This document shows, in pieces, positions 33,850 through 41,332 of a stretch of DNA of 64,000 nt; position 1 is the stretch's first letter; each line of letters opens with the position of its first letter. Location of the stretch: the NCBI RefSeq assembly GCF_900163795.1, contig NZ_FWFD01000013.1, positions 124,001 through 188,000 of the forward strand, read 5' to 3'. A program made the position numbers and the translations under genes. The stretch comes from Vagococcus fluvialis bH819. Its GTDB lineage: Bacteria > Bacillota > Bacilli > Lactobacillales > Vagococcaceae. The notes below the pieces were generated by a model that saw only the letters and a list, made by a program, of their open reading frames with translations, was not told the DNA's origin and searched no databases.

Positions 33850-34173
33850 ATGAAAGATAGTTTATTAAAGGAATTACAGCAACATATTACTTCTGATAAA
33901 ACCTATCTAGGTAATGGTTACTACCGAATCAGAGAATTATCGGACACAGAAGTTGAACTAGCTTTTCTTTTAATGGATCCTTGTGGTGGAAGTGTGGTCA
34001 ATCCTCAAATTACATTAAAAAAAGAAAATAATAATTGGCAACCAATCCAATTAATTGATTTAGGAGTTACTCCAACAGAAATGTATGAAGTAAGCGAGGA
34101 AACAGGCGAAAAAATTCAAGTAAGACTTAATGAATTGATTGGAAAATTTCAACAGGCAATTAGCTCCAAGTAA
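33850..34173 (+). CDS. Conserved-looking protein of unknown function
   Basis: This 107-residue soluble protein begins MKDSLLKELQQHITSDKTYLG and contains FLLMDPCGGSVVNPQITL. It has no transmembrane segment or signal peptide and a mixed alpha/beta composition. It starts 3 bp after the oxidoreductase and shares its terminator, so the two are likely co-expressed. I do not recognise the family. Confidence 0.6.
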   Translation: MKDSLLKELQQHITSDKTYLGNGYYRIRELSDTEVELAFLLMDPCGGSVVNPQITLKKENNNWQPIQLIDLGVTPTEMYEVSEETGEKIQVRLNELIGKFQQAISSK

Positions 34174-34194
34174 TAGATGACTAGTTAAAATAAA

Positions 34195-34243
34195 GACTCA
34201 GAAAAACAGGAGATGTTGATCTTGTTTTTCTGAGTCCTTTTTT
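34195..34243. terminator. Bidirectional terminator between convergent genes
   Basis: GACTCAGAAAAACA (34195-34208) pairs perfectly with TGTTTTTCTGAGTC (34223-34236). T and A runs on the two sides suit termination in both directions; it separates the plus-strand oxidoreductase pair from the minus-strand ABC gene. Confidence 0.9.
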
Positions 34244-35981
34244 AGGTAAACTGAGCATCATAAAGCTTTTGATATCTACCGGATTTGTTTAATAATGTTT
34301 CGTGAGTCCCAATTTCAACAACTTGTCCATCTTCCATGACAATAATTTGATCCGCTTTTTGAATCGTTGACAAACGGTGGGCGATGACTAAAGAGGTTCG
34401 ATGACTTAATAAAGAATCCAATGAAGCCTGGATATAGCGTTCTGATTCATTATCTAACGAAGCGGTTGCCTCATCTAAGATAAGCAGGGGGGCATTTTTC
34501 AAAAAGGTTCTAGCAATGGCAATTCGTTGTTTTTGCCCACCAGAAAGTTTAATGCCTCGCTCTCCAACTTCAGTATGAATGTTATCTGGTAGAGAACTAA
34601 TAAAATCTGCTAATTTCGCAGCTTTTACGGCATGTTCCACCTCAATTTCTGTTTTTCCTTCTGATCCATAAAGAATGTTTTCTAAAATAGTACCGTCAAT
34701 AAGCTCAATGTCTTGGGTGACTAGACTAATATGTTGCCTAAGAGAAGTCAAAGTATAGTCTTGAATAGGCTGACTATCAATTAGAATACAACCACTGGTC
34801 ACATCATATAATCTTTCAATCAGTTTAGTAATTGTTGTTTTTCCTGATCCAGATACGCCAACAAGAGCCGTCATTTTTCCTTGTTTGATTTCAAAAGAAA
34901 CATTTTTTAAAATAGGTTGTCCGTTTGAATAGCTGAAATTAACTTGATCAAATATAATGCCTTCTTTTATTTGAGATAAGCGCAAAGGTGATTTGGTCTC
35001 AATTACAGTTGGCTTTACGTCATAGAGCTCGACAATTCTGTTATAAGAGACTACAGCTTGTTGAAAACGACTGACCATTTGAGTAAATGAGCGAATAGGT
35101 GTTTGAAGCATTTTTAAATAGGCTAGATAAGCCACTAATTCACCAATTGTTTGTTTACCTTGTGTTATGGAATATCCTGAGTATAGTAGGACAATTGCCA
35201 TTCCTAGATAGTTAACTAAATCAATACTTGGAGCAAAAATAGTTTGATAAGACATTGCCTCTATATAATTGTCCTTATTTCTATCATTTAATTCTTTAAA
35301 TGTTTGGCTTTCGTTTTTTTCGTTAACAAAGGTTTTAATTAATAAAATAGAAGTTAAACTATTTTGTAAATGATTATTGATTTCTGAAGTTGATGCTCTG
35401 ACTTTGCGAAAGGCTTGCTTAATGTGTTTACTAAAAAATAAATTTAACAGGTAGAGTAGTGGAAAAGTTATGGTAATCAGTAATGTTAAGATGACATCTT
35501 GAAACAACATAAATCCGTAAATAAAAATAAATGTGAATAAATTAGAAATTAATTTTAAACTTTGAGGTGAAATTAAATCCTGAAGTGTTTTAACATCACT
35601 CGTTAATCGAGTCATTAAGTCTCCAGTTTTAGCATTTTCAAAAAAAGAAAAATCCAGACGTAATAAATGTTGATATAAATCATTGCGTAATTGTGTGATC
35701 ATGCTTTGACTTAAACGACTCATGATCATAGTTGAAGCATAAGTAAGACAGCTTAGGAAAAAAGCACAAATTAATAATAATCCGACTTGATAACCAATGA
35801 GTGACATCGATTTTTGTGGAATGGCCTGATCAATAATCTTTTGAGTAATTTGAGGAATATTGAATTCAAAAAAAGAAATACCTAATAGTAAAATGAAGCT
35901 GATAAAAAGTTTCATTTTATCTTCTTTTAATGAGCGAGCTAAAAAACGAAGCATGCTTAAAATATTATCATTTTTATCCAT
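34242..35981 (-). CDS. ABC exporter half-transporter (fused permease and ATPase)
   Basis: The protein has 579 residues. An N-terminal six-helix type I exporter domain (about 20-310) is followed by an ATPase domain with Walker A GVSGSGKTT, signature LSGGQKQR, Walker B LLILDEATAS and the H-loop AHR. It resembles MsbA/multidrug half-transporters, which act as dimers to expel lipids, drugs or peptides. ATG at 35981 is preceded on its strand by AAGGAGGCG. It is monocistronic; with no partner gene, a homodimer is likely. The substrate is unknown. Confidence 0.9.
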   Translation of the reverse strand: MDKNDNILSMLRFLARSLKEDKMKLFISFILLLGISFFEFNIPQITQKIIDQAIPQKSMSLIGYQVGLLLICAFFLSCLTYASTMIMSRLSQSMITQLRNDLYQHLLRLDFSFFENAKTGDLMTRLTSDVKTLQDLISPQSLKLISNLFTFIFIYGFMLFQDVILTLLITITFPLLYLLNLFFSKHIKQAFRKVRASTSEINNHLQNSLTSILLIKTFVNEKNESQTFKELNDRNKDNYIEAMSYQTIFAPSIDLVNYLGMAIVLLYSGYSITQGKQTIGELVAYLAYLKMLQTPIRSFTQMVSRFQQAVVSYNRIVELYDVKPTVIETKSPLRLSQIKEGIIFDQVNFSYSNGQPILKNVSFEIKQGKMTALVGVSGSGKTTITKLIERLYDVTSGCILIDSQPIQDYTLTSLRQHISLVTQDIELIDGTILENILYGSEGKTEIEVEHAVKAAKLADFISSLPDNIHTEVGERGIKLSGGQKQRIAIARTFLKNAPLLILDEATASLDNESERYIQASLDSLLSHRTSLVIAHRLSTIQKADQIIVMEDGQVVEIGTHETLLNKSGRYQKLYDAQFT

Positions 35982-36062
35982 AAAGTTCGCCTCCTTCTAG
36001 TAAGAGTTTCTCATTAAAATAACCATATTCTCGTTTCATCAAAAAGTCAATTTAATCCATAA

Positions 36063-36115
36063 AAAACACTCTTAAAGTTAAGGGTATTTTCTTACTTTAA
36101 GAGTGTTTTAGTTTT
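36063..36115 (-). terminator. Terminator after pduT
   Basis: AAAACACTCTTAAAGT and its complement form a long stem with a one-base bulge around GGGTATTTT. Terminal A and T runs support termination of the minus-strand pduS-pduT transcript. Confidence 0.85.
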
Positions 36116-36122
36116 TAGTTAA

Positions 36123-36677
36123 TTAAAATACTAGACTATTAATTAATTCTTTTCTTGGATTAGGTAAAACAATATGGTTGATAATCATAGCCTCATCCTT
36201 AGCGCCTTCAATTCCAGCTTCAACAGCAGCTTTAACAGCATCCACATCACCTGTTATAACAACAAATGATTTTCCAGCAATTCCTGTAGCGAGCTGTAAA
36301 CTAATTAAATCAACATTAGCTGCCTTTACAGCGAAATCAGCAGCCACAATTGAGCCGGCTGCAGAGTAATACTCAATCGCACCAATGGCTTTTGTATTTT
36401 CAGGGATATGAGTCATATTAATCGCACGAATAACTTGTGGATCAATTCTAGGTATGATTAATTTACCAACCACGTGCATTCCACCAATCCTAGCGCCTTC
36501 TTCGATAGACTGACTAATAGAGTCAACTCGTCCGGAGATTAAAATATAATATTTACCAGGACAACTTGCTTTGGCAGAAATTAACTCACATTCGGCAGCT
36601 TTTAACATATAATCAACTGCTTCAATTCCTTTAGCAATACTATTTAATTCTAAAAAACCTAATGTATCAATTGCCAT
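36123..36677 (-). CDS. pduT: PduT-like tandem-BMC shell protein with Fe-S site
   Basis: The length, 184 residues, equals that of PduT. Two BMC domains are in tandem (LGFLELNSIAKGIEAVDYML and IGAIEYYSAAGSIVAADFAVK), each with the lysine/glycine pattern of shell proteins. Cys39 in ASCPGKYY corresponds to the cysteine that binds a [4Fe-4S] cluster at the pore of the PduT trimer. With PduS it could carry electrons across the microcompartment shell. The gene lies 2 bp after pduS. In the present locus all other enzymes are of the eut type, so it serves a hybrid compartment. Confidence 0.9.
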   Translation of the reverse strand: MAIDTLGFLELNSIAKGIEAVDYMLKAAECELISAKASCPGKYYILISGRVDSISQSIEEGARIGGMHVVGKLIIPRIDPQVIRAINMTHIPENTKAIGAIEYYSAAGSIVAADFAVKAANVDLISLQLATGIAGKSFVVITGDVDAVKAAVEAGIEGAKDEAMIINHIVLPNPRKELINSLVF

Positions 36678-36679
36678 AA

Positions 36680-38032
36680 CTAAGCCACATCCTTTTTAAT
36701 TTGAATTAATGAGTCACTTGTACAAATAATCGTACCTGAAATACTGGCATGGATAGGTGCACCTAATTTGCCGTCTTCCATTTCAGCAATTAATTGTCCT
36801 TTAATTACTTGGTCACCTTTTTTTACAAGTGGCTGACAAGGAGCACCAATATGCATTTTTAATGGGATAAAGACTTCATCAGGTTCAAATGTAATCAACT
36901 GACTTAAATCATTATCAACATATTGTTCTAAGCCCATTTTCAAAAGAATATTTTTAGGTGGTGTTTTTTGATACTCACGCATTGGTTGAGGAATTAATTC
37001 TTCACCGTTGTACTCATAACGAATGCCTTTTTCAGCAAGTCGTTGCTTAACATAAATATTAACTTGTCTTGGAGAAAGAGCCATTGGACAAGCAATCACT
37101 TCACAAATACCACACTCACAACAAAGAATTGCTTGCTTCCAAACCGGATCATCATCGATATCATCTGGAACATCACTAGTAGCGAGATGTCTCATGACTT
37201 GATGGGGATGTAAAGGAATCCCTATCTGAAAACGAGGACATAATTGTGTACATAATCGACACTGGATACATGCAGCTTTTGCTTGGGTAATGATTTGACT
37301 CATTTGACGTTCATGTAAAGAGTAGAGATATTCTTTTTCTTCCAAAATAATAATACCAGAAGTTGTTTTTGTGACGACTTGATCATGAAAGTTGTTATGA
37401 TTGCCAATTTTTCCCATCATTGGTCCACCATTTAAAAAGATAAACTGTTTAAGTGGTGTGCCACCAGCTAATTCAAGACAAGTGGAAAAAGAGGTGCCAA
37501 TTGGAACAAGAATCATGGTAGGTTTATTAACAGCCCCAGTGATAGTAACTAGTTTTTCAGTTACTGGTTTTTCATGCTCCATTGCTTCATAAATATTTAG
37601 CATTGTTGTAATGTTTGAAACGATACAACCAACTTGTAAAGGAATCCCAGTTGGTGGAACAGTCCGTCCAGTGACTTCGAAAACCATAACTTGTTCGTCT
37701 CCAGCAGGATAAAAATTTTCCATTTTATGAATGGTGATGGGAGCGTTTTGTTCTGAAATTGCTGCTTCTAAACAGGCAATTTCTTCATGATAATAATTTT
37801 TTGTTGCAATGACGATATTTTCACATTCTACAATTTTTCCGACTTCTGTAATGGCTTGGATACATTCTTTGGCAAAATGCTTCATCACATAGTGGTCAGT
37901 TTTAAGGAGAGGCTCACATTCAGCGGCATTGATGATGAGATACTCAGCTTTAGCATTTAATTTTTTAGAAGTTGGAAAGCCAGCACCACCAGCACCGACA
38001 ATTCCAGAATTGTGAATTTTTTCTAATAGCAT
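36680..38032 (-). CDS. pduS: PduS-like cobalamin reductase / electron carrier
   Basis: The protein has 450 residues of the RnfC-like type. The N-terminal flavin/NAD loop is GIVGAGGAGFPTSKK, a SLBB-like region follows, and two ferredoxin-type cluster motifs are CIQCRLCTQLCPRF and CCECGICEVIACP. A C-terminal biotinyl-like/barrel-sandwich part closes the protein. PduS reduces cob(III/II)alamin and binds PduT, feeding the PduO adenosyltransferase encoded on the other strand at 40282. It is the first gene of the minus-strand pair and is divergent from the eut operon across a region with a Fur-like box. Confidence 0.9.
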   Translation of the reverse strand: MLLEKIHNSGIVGAGGAGFPTSKKLNAKAEYLIINAAECEPLLKTDHYVMKHFAKECIQAITEVGKIVECENIVIATKNYYHEEIACLEAAISEQNAPITIHKMENFYPAGDEQVMVFEVTGRTVPPTGIPLQVGCIVSNITTMLNIYEAMEHEKPVTEKLVTITGAVNKPTMILVPIGTSFSTCLELAGGTPLKQFIFLNGGPMMGKIGNHNNFHDQVVTKTTSGIIILEEKEYLYSLHERQMSQIITQAKAACIQCRLCTQLCPRFQIGIPLHPHQVMRHLATSDVPDDIDDDPVWKQAILCCECGICEVIACPMALSPRQVNIYVKQRLAEKGIRYEYNGEELIPQPMREYQKTPPKNILLKMGLEQYVDNDLSQLITFEPDEVFIPLKMHIGAPCQPLVKKGDQVIKGQLIAEMEDGKLGAPIHASISGTIICTSDSLIQIKKDVA

Positions 38033-38143
38033 TTAATCACCTACACTTTTTATTTTTTATGTAGAGGTCGTTGTCACGTTCAATTGTAAGCTCTTAACTT
38101 TTTAAAATCAATCTTAATTAATAAAAATGTCTATAACTGAAAA

Positions 38144-38158
38144 TGATAATCATAATCA
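38144..38158. promoter_or_regulatory. Fur-type 7-1-7 box between pduS and the Old Yellow Enzyme gene
   Basis: TGATAATCATAATCA matches the 7-1-7 Fur-family consensus TGATAATNATTATCA at all but one base. It lies about 110 bp upstream of pduS (minus) and about 40 bp above the eut promoter. Iron control of Fe-S proteins PduS/PduT would make sense, but this is inference. Confidence 0.45.
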
Positions 38159-38180
38159 TTTTGTGAAAACTTCTCTAAGG

Positions 38181-38209
38181 TAGACGCATTATTTAAATTT
38201 TGCTATAAT
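38181..38209 (+). promoter_or_regulatory. Promoter of the OYE-eutS1-eutP-pduO operon
   Basis: Extended -10 TGCTATAAT ends at 38209, with a weak -35 (TAGACG, 38181-38186) at 17 bp. The leader downstream contains a regulated terminator. Confidence 0.6.
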
Positions 38210-38237
38210 GATGACAATAATTAGTACAAATAGGAAT

Positions 38238-38306
38238 GGATTTACGAAGAAGTAAATTCGACTTGCAAAGGCGCAAAAAGATGAAAGTTCTTTTTGCGTC
38301 TTTTTT
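38238..38306 (+). promoter_or_regulatory. EutV (ANTAR) antitermination leader 1
   Basis: A first hairpin GGATTTAC / GTAAATTC has the hexaloop GAAGAA. A second, TTGC / GCAA, has the hexaloop AAAGGC (A at position 1, G at 4), as ANTAR proteins require. The second overlaps the terminator stem CGCAAAAAG / CTTTTTGCG (38272-38298), followed by six T. EutV binding should stabilise the paired hairpins and stop terminator formation. The first loop has G rather than A at position 1. Confidence 0.7.
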
Positions 38307-38321
38307 GTTAGGAGGAAAAGC

Positions 38322-39434
38322 ATGAAGGTAGTAGAAAAATATAAGTTACCATCAGGAGTTGAGTTGAAAAACAGACTTTTTTTTGCACCAATTTCAACGA
38401 TGGAGGATGCCTTAGATGGAAAAATAACAGAAAATGAATTGGCCTTTTTTAGACAAAGAACGGGTAAAGTTGGTGCGATAGTCGTGGCATCAGCTTATGT
38501 ATCACAAAATGGTCGTGGCTATGGAAATAATATTAGTATCAGCCATGATCGGTTTATTCCAAGTTTAAGTAAAATTGCTCAGACTATCCAAAAAAATGAA
38601 ACGAAGGCCATTTTACAAATTTATCATGGAGGAGCCAATGCTAAAAGAAGAGATAATACGGATCTTCTTTACTGTGTAAGTCATCAATCAACTTATTTAG
38701 AAGGAAGTAATGACTATCATGAATTGACTGAGACGGAGATTCAAAAAAATATTTCTGATTACTCTAAGGCAATTCTAAGAGCAGTAAAAGCAGGTTTTGA
38801 CGGTGTTGAACTTCACGTTGCTAATTCTTATCTACCTAATCAGTTTTTATTACCAAATTGGAATTTACGGAATGATCAATGGGGTGGGAGTCTTAGAAAA
38901 AGAGTGAAATTTACTGAAGAGATTATCAAAGCATCACTCAGGGTTATTCAAGAGAATAAAGAGACACCTTTTGCATTAGGTATTCGTTTTTCACTTGAAG
39001 ATACGATGTTAATGGAGGATAATGAAAGAGAGAAATCTTTTAAAGAATCATTAGCCATTTTAAAAATCCTTGATCAACTAGGGTTAGACTACATTCATTT
39101 GACGAGTTCTGATTGTTTAGCCAAAAAAGAGTTAAATAATAATTCCTTTGATTTGTTAGAAATTATCAAACAAGTAGTAATCAAGACGCCTGTAATTAGC
39201 TCTGGAAATTTACTGCAATCAGAATCAGTTGAGCAAGCTTTACAGCATACCGAATTAGCATCAGCATGTAGACCCTTTATTTTTGTTCCGAATTGGGCTG
39301 AAAAAATTGTGAATCAAGAAGAAGTTATATTACCAGAAAAATTATTAACTGGAGAAACCAGGCAAACTTACAATATTCCAAGAAACTTATGGCGAGGTAT
39401 TTTAGAAACACCAGATTGGTATTTATATCGCTAA
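38322..39434 (+). CDS. Old Yellow Enzyme-family flavin oxidoreductase
   Basis: The protein is 370 residues long and has the FMN-binding TIM-barrel of NADH:flavin oxidoreductases: KNRLFFAPISTMED, LQIYHGGANAKR, GFDGVELHVANSYLPNQFL, NLRNDQWGGSLRKR. It lacks the C-terminal Fe-S and NADH domains of the long 2,4-dienoyl-CoA reductases. It is placed first behind a EutV-controlled leader, ahead of eutS1, eutP and pduO. That suggests a function during ethanolamine or B12 metabolism, perhaps flavin-based reduction, but no such role is known to me. Confidence 0.82.
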   Translation: MKVVEKYKLPSGVELKNRLFFAPISTMEDALDGKITENELAFFRQRTGKVGAIVVASAYVSQNGRGYGNNISISHDRFIPSLSKIAQTIQKNETKAILQIYHGGANAKRRDNTDLLYCVSHQSTYLEGSNDYHELTETEIQKNISDYSKAILRAVKAGFDGVELHVANSYLPNQFLLPNWNLRNDQWGGSLRKRVKFTEEIIKASLRVIQENKETPFALGIRFSLEDTMLMEDNEREKSFKESLAILKILDQLGLDYIHLTSSDCLAKKELNNNSFDLLEIIKQVVIKTPVISSGNLLQSESVEQALQHTELASACRPFIFVPNWAEKIVNQEEVILPEKLLTGETRQTYNIPRNLWRGILETPDWYLYR

Positions 39435-39474
39435 AGTAGATAAAAAATAGAAATGAAGTTAAGAGGAAATTAAA

Positions 39475-39819
39475 ATGTCAGAAAAAATGAGAGTTATTCA
39501 AGAATCAGTACCAGGTCGTCAAATAACCATCGCGCATGTAATCGCTAGTCCAGACCAAAGAGTCTATGAAAAAATAGGCCTTTTTGATTGTGAAAGAGAA
39601 GCTTTAGGTATTTTAACTATAACGCCAGGAGAAGCAGCTATTGTCGCAGCAGATGTGGCTTCAAAGGCAGCTGCAGTTAAGGTAGCTTTTATGGATCGAT
39701 TTAGCGGGACGGTTGTCTTAGCAGGTGATGTGACTGCAGTTGAAGCAAGTATGGAAATGGTCAATCAAACATTGAATGAGTTGTTACACATTTCAAGTAC
39801 ACCTGTTACAAAATCATAA
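39475..39819 (+). CDS. eutS: EutS-type BMC shell protein, copy 1
   Basis: This 114-residue protein is a circularly permuted BMC domain of the EutS/PduU type. It begins MSEKMRVIQESVPGRQITIAHVIASP and continues LGILTITPGEAAIVAADVASKAAAV and FMDRFSGTVVLAGDV. EutS forms hexamers in the microcompartment shell. AGAGGAAAT lies before the ATG. A second EutS (42512) has the same length and aligns throughout, which is unusual for a eut locus. Confidence 0.92.
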   Translation: MSEKMRVIQESVPGRQITIAHVIASPDQRVYEKIGLFDCEREALGILTITPGEAAIVAADVASKAAAVKVAFMDRFSGTVVLAGDVTAVEASMEMVNQTLNELLHISSTPVTKS

Positions 39820-39838
39820 AAAGTAAGTGGGACTAATC

Positions 39839-40279
39839 ATGAAAAAAATTATGTTTATAGGTGCGGTTGGCACAGGAAAAACAACTTTGACCCAAAGAAT
39901 CCAAGGTCATGATATTACATATCAGAAAACCCAAGCAATTGAAGCAAGTAAGTTTATAGTGGATACACCAGGTGAGTTCGTTCAAAGAAGACAATTTTAT
40001 AGTGCACTACAAGTAACATCAAGTAGTGTGGATTGTATCGGAATTCTCCAAAGTGTAGATGAAAAATTTAATACTTTTCCACCGGGTTTTGGCTCAATGT
40101 TTTCAAAACCGGTTATTGGAATCATTACTAAAATGGATAAAACAGATGATCCAGAGTTAATCAAAAGAGCGGAACAATCGCTAAGAAATTCAGGAGCAAG
40201 ACAAATTTTTAGAGTGTCTTCTGTTGAGGACGAAGGTATGGAGGAACTCTTAGCTTATTTGGAATATGAGGAGGAATAG
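39839..40279 (+). CDS. eutP: EutP, P-loop GTPase/acetate kinase-like protein
   Basis: The protein has 146 residues from ATG 39839; a GTG 12 bp upstream is less likely. It has P-loop GAVGTGKTT, a DTPGEF switch region and the TKMDKTDDPE specificity motif of small Ras-like GTPases. EutP/PduV proteins associate with microcompartments, and EutP from Salmonella has been described as an acetate kinase. It lies 19 bp after eutS1 and 2 bp before the adenosyltransferase. Confidence 0.9.
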   Translation: MKKIMFIGAVGTGKTTLTQRIQGHDITYQKTQAIEASKFIVDTPGEFVQRRQFYSALQVTSSSVDCIGILQSVDEKFNTFPPGFGSMFSKPVIGIITKMDKTDDPELIKRAEQSLRNSGARQIFRVSSVEDEGMEELLAYLEYEEE

Positions 40280-40281
40280 GA

Positions 40282-40845
40282 ATGGCTAAAATATATACTA
40301 AAACTGGTGACAAAGGTGAAACTAGCATTATAGGTGGCGAAAAGATGGCTAAATGCTCTAACAGAGTAGAAGCATATGGAACGATTGATGAACTTAATTC
40401 CTTTATTGGCATTGTTGTCAGTCACATGAAAAATAGCCAAGACGTAAAGAAAGATTTAGCTGAAATTCAACAAATTTTATTTGATTGTGGTACAGATATG
40501 GCCACACCTAATAGTACAAAAGGTTATCGAACAGCAAAAGAATCAACAACTTGGTTAGAAGAATGTATTGATAAGTATCTAATCTCACCACCACCAATTA
40601 CTGAATTTATTATCCCAGGAGGAGATCCAGTAGCAAGTGAACTTCATTTTGCTAGAACGATTGCCCGAAGAGCTGAAAGAATCGTTGTTGCAACAAGTTT
40701 AGAAGCAGAAATTAACCCAGAAGTTTTAAAATTTTTAAATCGTCTATCAGATTATTTCTTTGCAGCAGCTCGCTTAATTAATTATCGAGAAAATCGTTCA
40801 GATGTTAGTTATCGAAGAAATAGCCAAGTATTTTATAATGATTAA
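40282..40845 (+). CDS. pduO: PduO-type ATP:cob(I)alamin adenosyltransferase
   Basis: The protein has 187 residues. The N-terminal ATP-binding motif KIYTKTGDKGETSIIGG, the RVEAYGTIDELNSFIG segment and the later ARTIARRAERI/LSDYFFAAAR helices are those of PduO/CobO-like trimeric enzymes. It makes adenosylcobalamin, the cofactor of EutBC, from cob(I)alamin that PduS can supply. It lacks the C-terminal PduO domain. A EutT-like protein at 51882 may be a second adenosyltransferase. Confidence 0.92.
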   Translation: MAKIYTKTGDKGETSIIGGEKMAKCSNRVEAYGTIDELNSFIGIVVSHMKNSQDVKKDLAEIQQILFDCGTDMATPNSTKGYRTAKESTTWLEECIDKYLISPPPITEFIIPGGDPVASELHFARTIARRAERIVVATSLEAEINPEVLKFLNRLSDYFFAAARLINYRENRSDVSYRRNSQVFYND

Positions 40846-40875
40846 TGAATCGGTTACATTTTTACTTCAAAAGTA

Positions 40876-40904
40876 TTGTCACGAGTAGAGTAATATGTTA
40901 ATAT
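40876..40904 (+). promoter_or_regulatory. Promoter upstream of the cobalamin riboswitch (EutX-like RNA)
   Basis: TTGTCA (40876-40881), 17 bp, TAATAT (40899-40904). It gives a long leader ahead of eutG. Confidence 0.7.
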
Positions 40905-40911
40905 CTACACA

Positions 40912-41157
40912 TAGATTAAAATTTTCCTCTCTAAATGGAACTTTGGTGAAAATCCAAGACGGTCCCGCCACTGTAATAAGCATAATGCTTTAAGTCAGGT
41001 CTTTTTAGAAAGTTAAAAATTGGTACTTACTGTTTCGTGGTAGAACAGTGGGAGTTAGAAGACCAAAACGTAACGTATTCTAACATTTAGCCGCTTGTTT
41101 TATTGACAGTGCGTACCAATAGTCGATACTGAAAAAAACACAATGAATCGTGTTTTT
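40912..41157 (+). ncRNA. Cobalamin (B12) riboswitch of a EutX/Rli55-like leader RNA
   Basis: The conserved core GGAAC...GGTGAAAATCC...GGTCCCGCCACTGTAAT (about 40937-40976) and a B12-box-like AAGTCAGG identify the aptamer. The expression platform is an AAAAACAC / GTGTTTTT hairpin (41134-41157) ending in T. In Enterococcus and Listeria the riboswitch in this position, before eutG, controls a small RNA that sequesters EutV unless adenosylcobalamin is present. The arrangement here is the same, including an ANTAR-type hairpin downstream. The 3' boundary is approximate. Confidence 0.88.
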
Positions 41158-41168
41158 AATAAAACAGC

Positions 41169-41233
41169 AGGCAAATGGAGAAACTTACTTCTGGTAGGTT
41201 GTAGCACAAAGGGGTGCTATCCTTGCCTTTTTT
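41169..41233 (+). promoter_or_regulatory. EutV-binding hairpin and terminator upstream of eutG
   Basis: TAGCAC / GTGCTA (41202-41219) closes the hexaloop AAAGGG, with A at position 1 and G at 4. It lies inside a terminator formed by AGGCAA (41169-41174) and TTGCCT (41223-41228) plus T run. A first hairpin is likely at AACTTAC / GTAGGTT, but its loop does not fit the AnnGnn rule. When the riboswitch lets RNA polymerase through, this element can titrate EutV. Confidence 0.65.
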
Positions 41234-41332
41234 GTTTTCTAATTAATATAATAGTTGGCAATGATGCTACCGAAAACTCCTTGTTAAGAAGGTATTTTTC
41301 TGGTGGTTTTTTTTATTATCGGAGGTGGAAAT

